Shown here one piece after another: positions 1 through 10,797 of a DNA stretch of 64,000 bases (position 1 is the stretch's first letter; each line of letters opens with the position of its first letter). Source of the DNA: Rhipicephalus microplus (lineage: Eukaryota; Arthropoda; Arachnida; Ixodida; Ixodidae); NCBI RefSeq assembly GCF_043290135.1, contig NW_027464588.1, positions 3,299,501-3,363,500 of the forward strand. The letters run 5' to 3'. The notes beneath the pieces were generated by a model. The model was not told the DNA's origin, searched no databases, and was given only the letters and a program-made list of their open reading frames with translations. The position numbers and the translations under genes are program-made.

Positions 1-150
1 AAAACCAGCAAGATGGAAATTTTTATCTGGTGTAAGCCAAGTTTCTTGGAGAATTATAATATCAAGATTAAAATTATTGCAAAAGTAATGTAAGTCGGTT
101 GAGGCTGAGAATATAGAACGGCAGTTCCACTGTAGTACCCTCAACTGACC
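1..150 (-). CDS. ORF2 endonuclease N-terminus (partial)
   Basis: Reading the minus strand from about 150 toward 1 gives an uninterrupted frame with LQWNCRSI followed by LDIIILQETWL. These are the first two conserved blocks of the exonuclease-endonuclease-phosphatase (APE-type) domain of LINE ORF2, which nicks target DNA for target-primed reverse transcription. The frame is -1 relative to ORF1 and overlaps its stop codon. No ATG is visible at the head of this frame near the overlap, so translation may depend on reinitiation or frameshifting (inference). The rest of ORF2 is outside the window. Confidence 0.7.
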
Positions 151-1463
151 TATGGTGTTGAGCGCACCGCAGAGGCGCCTGTCGCGCCCTTGTTAGCATC
201 TTCACGCGAAACAGCTGATTCATTCCGTTTAGATTTGGACTTGAGATCGGTGAAAATAGGGGATCTGGTACGTTTATTAGAACGTATATCGAGTTCCATA
301 TCTGCATCAGTACTTGTACTCGGCCGAGGCGAATGTTGGTCCAAGTGCACCTGTGTTCCTGGCTGCTTAGCCTTGCCTGCAGATGCAGAAAGTTCGTCCA
401 TCACTACATTGCGTAGCTGTGTGGCGTCACTGGTAATGTGTAATACTGCAGGTTCTGTACTAGTCTGTACTGTTTGTCCAATCTGGCTTGAAAGAATTTG
501 CACTAAGCAGTCGGAAAGGTTAGATATTAGTTTATCTATTGCCTTACTCACTGCCTTTTCCACAGCAGTTTCAATAGCCTGCGATAGGGTTGAGTCCATA
601 CTGGAAGTGCAGCGCGCTGCAATACCAGAGTATCCAAAAGCCCTGTCTCTAACTATGTCGATGGCTTCCCTTCGAGAACAGCGGCGGCGGTCAATAACTT
701 CTAGAATTTGAACCTCCCGGGAACGAGCGGAACAGTCAGAGTTGTCGGCGCAGTGACTGCCCCCACAGAGACAACACTTTTCCACTGTTGCAGTACAATT
801 GCTTGAAGGATGACTCTCTCCGCAGGTGCTACAACGAACGTTAGATTTACATCCTCCCGCACTGTGGCCGAATCTCCAGCAGTTCTTGCACTGAATTGGG
901 CGAGAAGCGAGGGGTTCTACTCGGAAGATCAGTGGCCATAATTTTATTTCTGACGGGCATTTTGTTCCCACAAATGTCGCGATAACAGATTCGGTTGGTA
1001 CCCTCTGGTTGTCGACTAGGCGATTACACCGGTAAATTGAAATTACGCCTGCTCCAGAGAGCCTGTCTAGGGTCTCAGCTGGACTCAGCTTGGAGTCGAC
1101 TCCCCGTACAAGGCCTTTGGTACATGCAAGGTGTGGCGGAATAAAAGCACTCACCGGGGTAGCAGCAAAGGAGGTGCATTTGAGAAGATCCTGCACGCAG
1201 GTCTGATCCGGCGACCTACACACGATACCTCCTCGCCCAAATGGGCGCACATCTGTGATGGTCTGGAAATGATTTGAAGTTGACTTAAGTTCCTTTTGAA
1301 CCACCTGAGGGTTTGAAAGTCTGATGAAGCCTCCATTCGTAGGTACCAGTGCTACAGAAATGCTGTCGATACCACTGCGGAAAAAGGAGTCTAGCGGTAA
1401 TTCGTTAGAAGGCAGGGACGCTGACCAGGCGGATCGCGCCTGGCCAGGAGAAGTAGTTGACAT
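150..1463 (-). CDS. LINE ORF1 nucleic-acid-binding protein with zinc knuckles
   Basis: A 437-residue open frame without internal stops. The start is taken at the ATG whose complement is at 1461-1463. Around residues 190-242 there are three Cys/His clusters: CKNCWRFGHSAGGC (CX2CX4HX4C), CSTCGESHPSSNC (CX2CX3HX4C) and a third beginning CCLCGGSH. Such knuckles bind the element RNA and act as nucleic-acid chaperones in the ribonucleoprotein. The upstream half resembles the RRM-like middle region of I/Jockey ORF1 proteins by position only. The C-terminal 120 residues are Ser/Thr/Lys rich and low in structure. The frame is intact, so the copy is relatively recent, but integrity of ORF2 cannot be judged here. 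Confidence 0.8.
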   Translation of the reverse strand: MSTTSPGQARSAWSASLPSNELPLDSFFRSGIDSISVALVPTNGGFIRLSNPQVVQKELKSTSNHFQTITDVRPFGRGGIVCRSPDQTCVQDLLKCTSFAATPVSAFIPPHLACTKGLVRGVDSKLSPAETLDRLSGAGVISIYRCNRLVDNQRVPTESVIATFVGTKCPSEIKLWPLIFRVEPLASRPIQCKNCWRFGHSAGGCKSNVRCSTCGESHPSSNCTATVEKCCLCGGSHCADNSDCSARSREVQILEVIDRRRCSRREAIDIVRDRAFGYSGIAARCTSSMDSTLSQAIETAVEKAVSKAIDKLISNLSDCLVQILSSQIGQTVQTSTEPAVLHITSDATQLRNVVMDELSASAGKAKQPGTQVHLDQHSPRPSTSTDADMELDIRSNKRTRSPIFTDLKSKSKRNESAVSREDANKGATGASAVRSTP

Positions 1464-1629
1464 GAGCACTAGGGATGTGGTTAGACTCAGAAACAGATAA
1501 ACTATAGAATCGGACTCTGAGACAGAAAGTTAAAACCACTCAATCCTCAGCCAAGAACACCCCAGCAGGTTGAGCACGGCACTGTCGAATTCGCAGTCGT
1601 TTGCTGATGGCGGAGCGTTCGGCGGCGGA

Positions 1630-2420
1630 GCGTTCGGCGGCCGTCGTTCGGCGGTTCTTCTACATTGCTTTGCCAACCTGACTTTTGCTTATAATTCTCG
1701 CGATGACACTGCCACTTACTCCCCATTTTTTCCGTTGTTTGGCCGAGAACCTACATTGCCCGTAGGTTCTACATTACCCAGCACCTCCACCAGAAATGTA
1801 GCCATGCTGAGGCAGACAGGCTAAAAACAAGCATCTTTATTAGGGCGAACTTTAGACCACGAGTCTAATGACTATGATCGTCGAGTCCGAGTAGCCGAGT
1901 GGCACAGATTCAACTATCTTCCTCTTCCTCGTAGCCCAAGCGCACGAACGCGTGGCGCATGCCAGCCGGGTCTTGCTGGTGCTCTTGCGACGATGATGGC
2001 GGCGGGCTACTTGAACGTGGCTAACCTGTCGCGGCAATACAGACATTCCGTCTGCCGCATAACCGACCAGCGAATATACCATTTATGCTATTGCTAGGGC
2101 TGCCCATGCACGCGAAATCGCCCGCACTCGCTTTCTGGCCTCTCAAGAGAACCAGCGGCGTTTGTGCGATCAGCGGCAACGCGACGTGCATTCTTACCCG
2201 GTTTATTGTTGCTGCTGTGGTCCCCGACCCGTCAAGTCGGCTTGTCGGAAAACTTCTTTCCCGCTACACGGATCCATATTGAATTCTTCACCAGGTTACT
2301 TCGGTGATAGACAAATCGTCCCTGCTGCCTCATCGCCTTCAACTGCTCACAGACCACCGATATCATACATGTGGCACGCTTGAAGCCTATCCACTCTCCC
2401 GCTGACGTTGACATCTAGAT
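1630..2420 (+). pseudogene. Ty3/gypsy integrase C-terminal remnant
   Basis: Plus-strand fragments in shifting frames read like the end of a gypsy integrase. One piece near 1665-1790 contains FAYNSRDDTATYSPFF and FGREPTLPVG, the usual post-core FAYN...YSPF...GREP block. A later piece near 2110-2200 contains ARTRFLASQENQRRLCDQRQ, and one near 2235-2280 contains LVGKLLSRYTDPY, the GPY/F-like end of integrase. Stops and frameshifts separate the pieces, so this is not functional. Gag, protease, RT and the integrase core are absent upstream, where the LINE begins. The fragment resembles the family of the element at 2755-7101. Confidence 0.6.
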
Positions 2421-2754
2421 GCGCGGAGACCGCGCTTCTGCCGCCGGGGATTATGCTCCATGCATGTTGACATTTTGTCGAACGATGCGCGTGTGTGGCT
2501 GACGAAGAGGACGAAGGGTGGTCTCCGCTTGGTGTCTGGTAAACCGGTCACGCAGATGCTGCTGGTTTGAAATATATTTCATTCACAGCCTTGACGATAC
2601 GGCATCTGTTCTCTTCCGTAACAATATTCACAGCCTTTGACCTTCACATTCTTTACCTGTATGTAATCATCATCACGAGAATCGTCGTCTTCGTTAAAAG
2701 CGTTGATCAGGCGATTCAGCCTAATAAACGCCAATAGGAATAATTATATTATAT
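2421..2754 (+). repeat. Probable 3' end and LTR remnant of the preceding gypsy fragment
   Basis: The stretch following the integrase tail includes a segment (about 2655-2735) with CCTGTATGTAATCATCATC and TAATAAACGCC. These loosely match the middle and polyadenylation part of the 153-bp LTR at 2755-2907. It is best read as a diverged LTR of a related copy. No clean boundaries are visible. Confidence 0.3.
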
Positions 2755-2907
2755 TGTAAGTACATTTATCGCACTTCATTCTTTTCACTTGTACATAACC
2801 ATCATTATCGCGATTGGACTCGTTTGTTGCTGTTCCGAGCCGAGGCAATCATCGCGGAATAAACACTCCTGCTAGTCCAGTCTGGTGAAGTCTTCTTGCG
2901 TCTTTCA
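2755..2907 (+). repeat. 5' LTR of element E
   Basis: Begins TGTAAGTACATTTATCG and ends TTTCA. It aligns over its full length with 6949-7101, including a GGAATAAACAC / GAAATAAACGC polyadenylation-type block near the end. Just downstream TGGTGGGGGAGCTGGG is the likely primer-binding site; the tRNA was not identified. Confidence 0.7.
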
Positions 2908-3012
2908 GTGTGGTGGGGGAGCTGGGGTAAAGATCCCGACGACCCCCTACGTTTGTGTCCCACGTGGAGCTACGATCCGGTCGCCGATTGCGCCCGGCCA
3001 CCCCAACAGCTA

Positions 3013-4284
3013 TGCCGACCACGGAACTAACACCTAGCCCTAACCCTTTAGCACCGATGCCTACGGCTGCCCTCTCTTCGTCCACTGTCACCAGCCTTCA
3101 GCCCGAACCACTCATATTCGCAGGTCTCCGCCGTGACGAGGTCTAGGGCTGGCTCGACCTTTAAAACCATGTGAGTTCAGATAATCGGTGTATCGAAGCG
3201 GAAAAATTGAACTATCTCCCATTCTATCTGACCGGCATAGCCAAGACGTGGTATTTCAACCACGAAACTGACTTCCTTGATTGATTGACTTTTGTAATGA
3301 AGCTGCCACAGGTCTTCGGATGCTCGTCAAGTCGCCTCGAAACCGCATAACAGAAACTAGCAACGCGGCTTCAACATCCACACGAGACATACACTTCGTA
3401 TATCGAGGATGTTTTGGCCCTCTGTCACCATGCGAACAGCGATATGACTGAAGCCGAGCGTGTTCGTCACATCTTGAAAGGAATCAGCATGGTTGAATAC
3501 AACGCCTTGGGCGTTAACAATCCCACTACAGTTGAAAACATCATTTCGACATGCCAACGCCTTGATCAGTTGCAGTCGCTCCGCCTTCAACAAGACAGTG
3601 ATCTCCGCCTTATGCCTCCGTCCGATTTGAAAGGGCTAATCCGCGCGATCATCCGTGAGGAACTTCAACATCTGGAACAGCATCGGTTCACTGCCGTCTC
3701 AACTCCATCCGCACCGTTCGACTTGAGGAATCTTGTGAAGCAGGAGCTAGCGGCCATGACAACACTGACAGCGCCAGTCGCTCAACCAGCACGCTCGCTG
3801 CCCAAATACACTGATGTGGCCTCCATGACAACACCACATCATCGTTTGATCAACCACTGACACCCACATATGCGGATATAGCTGTAGTTCCGCCTCCTGC
3901 GGTCACATCTGGGCCTGATGCCATTACTTGTGGCCATTGGTCTTCTGTGCAATGTGTAGTACCTGCTCCACCCTTTTATCTTCAGCGGTGTTCGCCCTGT
4001 CCAGTTTGTCTTTACTGCGGTATCCAGGTGACTCATCTCGTTACAACCGTTGCCACCAGCAGGATGAACGACGAGGCTACGCTGAGTTTGAGTGCACCCG
4101 CTACCGACAGTGCGATTATTATAGTCTAGACTCCTACCCTTTCACGCCGTACCGGTCTCCGTCTCCTTCAGCGTCCCCACGTCTACATCAGGACTACCAC
4201 TCCTCCACACGACGCTCTCCATCACCCTACCGACGCTCGGAATCACCGCTTCGCCCCCTCTCCCGCACTGTTGAACAACACTAG
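3013..4284 (+). pseudogene. Element E gag
   Basis: Starts at the ATG of MPTTELTPSP. Recognisable Gag pieces follow in shifting frames: YLTGIAKTWYFNHETDF near 3220, then an open 148-codon piece (3414-3860) containing AERVRHILKGISMVEYNAL and LITAC-type capsid sequence, then a damaged zinc-knuckle region (about 4000-4050) and a Ser/Pro/Arg-rich tail. Gag forms the particle that packages element RNA. Several stops (for example just after the first 45 codons) make it non-functional. The HILKGI block matches Gag of element C. Confidence 0.6.
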
Positions 4285-4339
4285 GAAAACTAAGGATTGC
4301 AGTTTTTGGAGGGAAAACTGCGCCATGTCAATCATCAAA

Positions 4340-6290
4340 GGTACCTCCTGTTTCCCCGGCCAACCTCTTAGTGACTAATGAAGGTGTTCCTGTGCAAGCG
4401 CTTGTTGATCCCGGTGCCGCTTCTTCTGTTATATGTAGTGACTTGTGCTCGTGGCTCCGTAACATAAGAACGCCTTATGTTGGACCTGCGTTGCATGGCG
4501 CAAACAAGGCGCTCATTCAACCTGACGGGCAGTGTACCGATCGCGTTTTCATCATCACATCACCACATCGAAATGATTGTGCTACGCACGTGCGTTCATG
4601 AACTTATCCTGGGCTGGGACTCCCTACTTTCCGCCTTCGCAGTCATATCACGTAAATAACACGTCATTCACATCTGGGATACATCGGAAGCATCTCTGTC
4701 ATCTCAGCCTTCATTGGTCTTCAACTTGGTTGTCGCTGAATACTGTGTTTTGCGTTCTGGTCATGAACACGTGGTAGCTGTTGCATCTAGCCAACTAGCC
4801 GATGATGGCGCCCTAGTTGCCCCTGCTCTTCGCTGCACTTATTGTAGAATTCTCGTCGCATCCTGTCTTCTACGGTTGTACCATGGCGGCGCGCTTCCAC
4901 CCATTTGCAACGCAACTTCAGATGCAATGATGTTACCCATGCTGATGACTGTAGCAACAATAGAGGCCTCTCCACTGACCTCCATCGCAGCACTTTGCCC
5001 AATTTTATCGTCATTGCCCATGTCAGGTGCGAGTTCTTTTTCTCTCAGTGCAATAATCGGTTCAGATCTAACACCTGCCCAGTTCGTAGCGTTATTGGCG
5101 CTTTTAGCTAAACATAAGGCCTGCTTCGATAACTGTGCCATGACGCTCATCCAGACTTCCGCGGCTGTACACCATATTAAAACTGATGGTTCTGATGTTA
5201 TACGCCGTCGGCCTTATCGTGTCTCGCAATCGGAAAAGAAGCTCATTGGATAACTGTGGACAATATGCCATCGCGCAAGATAATACGGCCATCTTCCAGT
5301 CCCTGGCTTCTCCGGTCGTCTTAGTGAAAAAAAAGATGGTTCTGTTTGTTTCTGCATTGATGCGCTAAATAGAATCACGCGCATGTATGTGTATCCTACG
5401 CCTCGAAGAGATGACGCCTTGGACAGACCACAAAAAGTGAATTATTTTTCCAGCCTTGATTTACAATGAGGGTATTGACAAATACCCATGAATGAGGCTG
5501 ATAAAGAAAAAACACCTTTGCTACGCCGGATGGACTCTACAAATTTAATGTAATGCCATTTGGCCGGTGCAGCACTCCGGGAATACTGTAGCGCATGATG
5601 GATACTGTTCTTTGCGAATTAAAATGCAAGACTAGCCTTTGTTGTTTAGACGATATTGTTGTGTTTTCGTCTACCTTTATCCAACACTTTCAACCATTAG
5701 ACGAAGTGTATTTAATGCCTTTAGAACGCTGGGCTTGAGAAAAATACCAAAAAAATGCATGCTTGCCAGCAAAAGTATAAAATTCCTTGGTCACATCGTC
5801 TCTAAAGACAAAGTCCGGCCAGATCCCGACGAGATAGCCGCTGTATTGAAGTTTCCTCGCCTTTCCACTCAAAAGACGTGGCACAGTTTTCTTGGCCTGG
5901 CGTCCTACTTTTGTCCCTTTATACGCAAGTTAGCGACAATAGCGGCCCTCTGAATAAGCTCTTAGTCACTGGTGCCCTTTTCGCTTGGTTCGAGGACTGC
6001 GAATTCACATTTAGATTCCTTAAAGAACGCCTGACTTCCCGACCAGTGCTTCACCACTTTAACGAGAGAGCGCCTACTATCATCCCCACTGACGCAAGCG
6101 CGCAAGGTATCGGAGCTGTACTTTTGCAGCATGATTGCGCCTCTAAAGAGCAAGTTGTGGCATATGCCAGTCGGGCTCTGTCGACAGCGAAGAACTACAC
6201 GATCACGGACAAGAGTGTCTGGCTATTGTCTGGTCGATACAAAGAATCTTCATGCAAGTCTGTCAAAATGAATCGGAACTTTTAACCACC
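4340..6290 (+). pseudogene. Element E protease - RT - RNase H
   Basis: Protease: QALVDPGAASSVI at about 4395-4440, with Pro replacing Thr of the catalytic DTG. RT: RRRPYRVSQSEKK near 5200, SPVVLVKKK near 5310, SSLDL near 5450, FNVMPFG near 5545 and the catalytic CLDDIVVF near 5645, then FLGHIVSKDKVRPDP near 5790. RNase H: TDASAQGIGAVLLQ near 6090 and VAYASRALSTAKNY near 6160. Order is the normal PR-RT-RH. At least five frame breaks separate these blocks. The sequence loses homology after about 6240. Confidence 0.65.
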
Positions 6291-6679
6291 AGCAGTCTCA
6301 TGCATAACCAAGTCGCTACGATTCCGTCAGATAGCGAACTCTAAACATGCTGCTCACACAGGTGTTCCCTTCTACAGTGGACCCGTCTGGATCTACGTCC
6401 GGATAAAAAAACTGGGATAATAATTTACCGTTTGTGACCTTTGCATATAATACAAACACACAAAGATCTAGCCGCATCAGTTCGTTCTTCCTTGCGTATG
6501 GATGATCTGCATCCTCAGTCTCCGACACGGCATTCTTTTTTGCACGAGATCCTTGCAGTACTTCTCTTGCAGAAGAGTTCGCAACTTGAGCCGCGCAATT
6601 CTGTGAAATCACTCGGCGCCACACTGAAGCCACTTAAGAAAAACGAAAACGTCATTGCGACAGCAAAAGACGTGACGTG

Positions 6680-6900
6680 ACCTTTCATTCCGGAGATAAG
6701 GTTTTACTACGGACCCCGACTCGAGTGTCAGGGCTGTGCAAAAAAGATGTTCAGCAGTACGTTGGCCCTTACACCGTTCTACGACAAACTTCCCCAGTGA
6801 ACTATCTCGTGACCCCGCTTGAATACGTCGTCGTCATCACAGCACGGAAATAGTTCACGTGTCACGCATGAAGCCTTTCATTACTCGTTCTGCCAATCTT
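6680..6900 (+). pseudogene. Element E integrase C-terminal remnant
   Basis: One frame reads FHSGDKVLLRTPTRVSGLC then VGPYTVLRQTSPVNYLV, the GPY/F end domain of a gypsy integrase. The zinc finger and DDE core that should lie between RNase H and here are missing, so about 1 kb has been deleted. Confidence 0.6.
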
Positions 6901-6948
6901 TAAACTGCGGCCAGGCTGGCCGCTCCGAAGAGGGGGGGGGGGAATTAG

Positions 6949-7101
6949 CGTAAGCACATTTATCGTACTTCATTGTTCTCACTTGTACATAACAATCATC
7001 ATCGCGATTGAAATCGTTTGTTGCTGATCTGAGCCGAGGCAATTGTTGCGAAATAAACGCTTCTGCTAGTTCTGCCTGGTAAAGTCGTCTTGCGTCTTTC
7101 A
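6949..7101 (+). repeat. 3' LTR of element E
   Basis: Matches 2755-2907 over 153 bp with scattered substitutions, including T to C at the first base of the terminal TG. A polypurine tract lies immediately upstream. The visible divergence of the pair indicates an old insertion. Confidence 0.7.
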
Positions 7102-7365
7102 GTAATAATATAGTAAGTAGTAGTGATACGAGTAGTGCTTATTATTGAAATGACACTTAATCCTTAAGCCAAATGGAAGCACGGCGCCAAAGGAGAGGAA
7201 GAGTCCAGCCAATTTCTGGTGCCAAACGGTGGGCAGTGAAATCAGTCGCCTCCAGAAACTCCAACAGGCTGTGCAGAGCCCGGAGGTTAAAAAGCGAAAG
7301 GAGCAGGATGACCGCATGGCGGAAAACGAAATGGGCGTTGTACCTTCCCTCCTGGCCGATCACGA

Positions 7366-8405
7366 TTTTAGGGGCGAAGCTCCTTAAAGCGGCACCCATT
7401 CGTCCCTCGTAGTAGTCGTAGTCGCAGTCGTAGTGTGTAACCAGTATTACGTTTTGACCTGCAAGGTGGTGCCGGTGGGAGGTTTATCCTGTGCGTTGTT
7501 GAACAATAAAAATGCACAGCATGCGCGTTAACTAAAAACCGAATTTTCCTGTCTCTCATTCCCCATTAGCAGCCATCGGCATTTAGATTGAGCACTATCT
7601 GACAAGAAAGGGTTGCTACGTTATACTCACTGGGCGTAACCTCCTGGTTTTTAGAAATGTTTAGCCAGCGTCGAGCCGCAGTGCCATGAATACAGTGAAC
7701 TAGTATATACAATCTACTCGATGTGGTTAAAGGTGGGAAGTAGATACGAAGCGCAAGCCGCAAGAAAGTAAAAGCCGAATTATCCTGTCTCTCATTCCCC
7801 ATTAGGAGCCATCGGCATGTAGATTGAGCACTATCTGACAAGAAAGGGTTGCTACGTTTACTCACTGGGCGTAACCTCCTGCGTTTTAGAAATGTTTAGC
7901 GAGCGTTGAGCCGCAGTGCCATGATTACAGTGAACTATTATGTACTATGAACTCGAGGGGGTTAAAGGTGGGAAGTAGGCACGAAGCGCAAGCCGTAAGA
8001 AAGTGTGCGTGTGCCACCTCTCAATTAGTCCTTGGAATGTCCGCTGGATGGCGGTGCTTCTATATGGAGAATATATGATGAAAAGATGCGAGATGGTGGT
8101 ACTTGGAGTGTTGAATAAATGGACGAAGGGACTCACAGACAGATGCTTGGACGGACGCATGGATGGCTGCATGGACGGATGGATGCATGGACGGATGCAG
8201 GGGCAGATGCATAGATGAGCGCAGGGATGGATGCACAAATGGATGTGCGGACGCACGAACAGACGCACGCATGGACGGGCGGATGGACGCACGAATGGTC
8301 ACAAAAACAGACGCATGGACGGATGGAAGCAAGAACGAATGGATGGACGGATGTTGCGCCCTCCTGTCCATCATTCACTCTGTGGATACGCTGCCATTTT
8401 TTTCT
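7366..8405 (+). repeat. Dispersed VNTR-bearing repeat, copy 1 (internally duplicated)
   Basis: Starts at AGGGGCGAAGCTCC and ends with a CATTCACTCTGTGGATACGC block followed by a T run. Copies at 16545-16932 and 18928-19637 share both ends. This copy has a direct duplication of about 260 bp inside (the block with GAGCACTATCTGACAAGAAA occurs near 7588 and 7827). No plausible protein is encoded; repetitive Met-Asp-Gly or Arg-Pro-Ser peptides from this stretch are artefacts. The mode of mobility is unknown. Confidence 0.65.
8126..8352 (+). repeat. GGACGCATGGATG-type degenerate minisatellite
   Basis: A run of irregular 4-bp-based units (GGAC, GGAT, GCAT, GCAC) making ~8-12-bp higher units such as ATGGACGGATGC. 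It lies inside the dispersed repeat and is longer here than in the copy at 19475-19585, so it varies in length between copies. Confidence 0.75.
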
Positions 8406-8599
8406 CGTGGCGAGCTTAAGCGGGGAACGAGGAGTTACACCCAGGCGAATCAAGTGCGTTTCTCAAGGCATTGCAGAACTATTGTTGGTTTAGATGAATG
8501 CTATCAGCCACGCTGCTGCTTTGGGTAAGATCACCACCTGTCGGTGTATTAAGTGGTTGATAAAATTGCACATGACCTCCCATGTATACTGCAATTAAA

Positions 8600-9050
8600 C
8601 TTTGCCCCTTAGTCCCCAGCGGCTACGAGGTAACTTTCCAAGGTGGCGGTCAGACCTGTGGTGCTGCGGAGGGTGCTAAGAATCTCTGGGTGCGGATAAA
8701 CCGCCATTGAAATATGAACTTGACTACAGTCAACGCCAAAATGCTATCTAGTGAGGCTAGTCCAGGTGTGCTATTCGAGGAATCAGAGAATGTTAAATGG
8801 GATGTAATAGGGCTCAGCGAAGATAGGAGCACACGTGAGGATTATATAGAGCTGAAGATCGGACACATTTTATGCTACTGTGGATTCGATGACAGAAAAA
8901 AAAACTAGGGGCAGAGTTCCTTCTAAACAATAATATAGCTGGCAACATAGAGGAATATTATAGCATCCGGGAGAGCGTGACGAGTATTGTAATTAAGCTG
9001 CACAAAAGGTACAAAATGAAGGTGGTGCAGGCCTACGTCTACAAATCATG
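8600..9050 (+). pseudogene. RTE-like LINE endonuclease fragment
   Basis: A plus-strand frame reads KWDVIGLSEDRSTREDYIEL, then LCYCGFDDRKK, and after a one-base shift AEFLLNNNIAGNIEEYYSI, SIVIKLHKRY and KVVQAYVYKSC. This matches the endonuclease pattern I know from RTE/BovB-type elements (DILGISE..., ...YYCG...G.AFIVN...,...VIQVYAP). Only the endonuclease is present, with a frameshift near the poly-A run at 8895-8904, so it is a dead fragment. Confidence 0.5.
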
Positions 9051-10340
9051 CATATTTTCTTGTAGATTCGAAGTGACTTTTTGACTTGCCTGAGTAACAA
9101 TGTCCCTTCGTCCACACCACTCCCCTCGCCGCAGGTGTTGGAGCAGTGTCAAGTAGCTCACCCCCTCCTAGCAGGGCGCGATGACGTCTCTCTCGCTTAC
9201 CTGCCACGCACTCGCCACGTGTCAGTTCTTTCGCCTTAGCCTCTCCGCTGCTCGCAACACCCGAGTCCACTCCTCACGTGGGCATCAGCTCACCCGAGTC
9301 ACATCTCTCAACCTGTCGGCGAGAAGAAGCCGCGAGCCGGCGGGTGCGCGTGCCTCGAGAATCTCACGGCGCTAACGTGGACAGCCTGACGCTGCTTGCC
9401 GCGCGATCGCGTCGACGGGCGAGAAGCCGTCGCAGCATGGTTCCCACTAGTGTGCGCGTCCACTTTGATTAGCGTACCTTCACCGGCTGTGGCTGGAGTT
9501 GCGAGGGTTAGCAAAGCTGATCGTGGTTGCGCATGGCGACGTCAACGACGAGGCATGAGCCAGGGATGCCGAACGCAAGCGTTGGGAGTTAAAGACTAGC
9601 TACACCGACGAGGTACGAGTCAAGAACCTCGATAGCGTTCGAAAACACAGACTGCACGTAGGTAACATCGACAAGACGCAAGACAAGAAAGCCAAGTGCA
9701 GGTGTCTTCAACGTGTCTTGTATCCCGTGTCTCTGGGTTTCAAACAAATATTTACTCCATTAAACACAACACCTAGTTTCGCTTCAAACCGTTCTTTTAG
9801 CACCCGCGTTGATGCCGTGGGCACTCACGCTGCTTCCAATTCCATCGCGGTTCCCTTCGGGGAGATGGTCCATAATTTCCTTTGTCAGGCTATCTCGAGC
9901 ATCCAGCGTTATTCGCGGCGGTATCCACGCACCTGCTTGTGTGTGGACACCGCTTTCCGCTCACACTCTCTCTCCCATAGCAACAGCTGCAGGTGTGCGC
10001 GCTTATCCTGGCCCTTAGTAACCGGGACATGTCTTGCGAGGAAGTATAGGAGAGAGTAGGTGCAGTTCTTCACCACTCCTTCTGTTGCCGTTCGGTCTCT
10101 CTCCTCGCTTCGCCTCACTTTTCCGTCCGCTCGCACCTCACGCTCGACCGTGTGCTGGCTAGGCGCCTCAAGAACATCCGGAAATGTGTGCTCGAGACGT
10201 CACTGTGAAACGCGAATGCCGAGCCGTGAACGCTGGCACCCCACTCTCCTGTCTGCTTGCTCCTCACTGTGGACTACGGTGTTAGATAGATTCCTACACC
10301 GTGCTCTCAACCGTTCGCTGGTGGGGCGCCTCTCAAGACG
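9051..10340 (+). other. GC-rich stretch, possible LTR
   Basis: No recognised gene. The sequence is GC-rich, C/T-rich near 10080-10140, and ends with a segment followed by TGGCAGAAGTCGG at 10342, which could be a primer-binding site, and then a short frame starting ATGTCTGACGGCAAC. This could be a long LTR of an unidentified retrotransposon, but no second LTR is present in the window. Confidence 0.25.
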
Positions 10341-10362
10341 GTGGCAGAAGTCGGTGAAGACG

Positions 10363-10673
10363 AATGTCTGACGGCAACAGTACCCTCTCTCGGCGCAATA
10401 AATGGAGTCGCGTTTCCTCATGAATCCCTTCGGGAAGGTGGGGGAATTTTTTTAGCCGTCAGAAATTTGCTCTCTGCAGAAAAAGTGCACTGTTATGTCC
10501 CAGGAAAAAAGCAACGTGTCATTGTGGTTCGAAAAGATGATTCGTTATACATGTTGTGTAACTGTCAAGCCGAAAAAAATGTAGAGAACACGAATGAAAT
10601 TTTCCTTTGTCATATTGAGTGCCTTGTTTTGAAACTGTTTACAGAATACATCCTGCCCAAGGCAAGCTGTTAG
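10363..10673 (+). other. Unidentified open segments downstream of a possible primer-binding site
   Basis: An ATG frame near 10363 opens MSDGNSTLSRRNKWSR and stops after 19 codons. A different frame stays open to 10673 with GGGIFLAVRNLLSAEKVHC and YMLCNCQAEKN. I do not recognise a family. It may be remnants of a transposable element. There is no convincing start for the longer frame. Confidence 0.2.
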
Positions 10674-10797
10674 GATTTTCTATCATGTAGCTTGAAAACT
10701 TGAAGGCACTAACATGACGTTTGTTGTGGCCTAGGTTGTGAAGTACCAAGTGGAATATATCTCTCCAGGATTGTAGATATGCACGAACATAATCAAG

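Larger units (their letters stand above)
1..1600 (-). mobile_element. Non-LTR retrotransposon, 5' part (leader, ORF1, start of ORF2)
   Basis: A minus-strand LINE enters the window with its 5' end at roughly position 1600 and runs off the left edge. It has a leader of about 140 bp, a zinc-knuckle ORF1 and the first ~50 codons of an endonuclease-type ORF2. The two-ORF plan with CCHC knuckles in ORF1 and an apurinic-type endonuclease opening ORF2 fits the Jockey/I/R1 group. The exact clade cannot be told because the RT lies outside the window. The 5' boundary is approximate: it is where the sequence changes to a decayed integrase on the other strand. Confidence 0.75.
2755..7101 (+). mobile_element. 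Decayed Ty3/gypsy retrotransposon E, both LTRs present
   Basis: A 4.35-kb element bounded by two 153-bp direct repeats (2755-2907, 6949-7101). The order inside is gag, protease, RT, RNase H, then a short integrase tail. All coding parts carry stops and frameshifts, the protease Asp-Thr-Gly has become DPG, and most of integrase is deleted after RNase H. A long purine run (about 6927-6944) precedes the 3' LTR. No target duplication is seen at the ends. Gag and protease resemble element C at 57251-62383, so the two belong to related conventional-order families. Confidence 0.75.

Noticed and set aside
190..711. Plus-strand open frame of 173 codons
   Set aside because: It is antisense to the zinc-knuckle ORF1, which has clear motifs.
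7945..8528. Open frames rich in Met-Asp-Gly-Arg or Arg-Pro-Ser
   Set aside because: They translate the GGACG-type minisatellite of the dispersed repeat.
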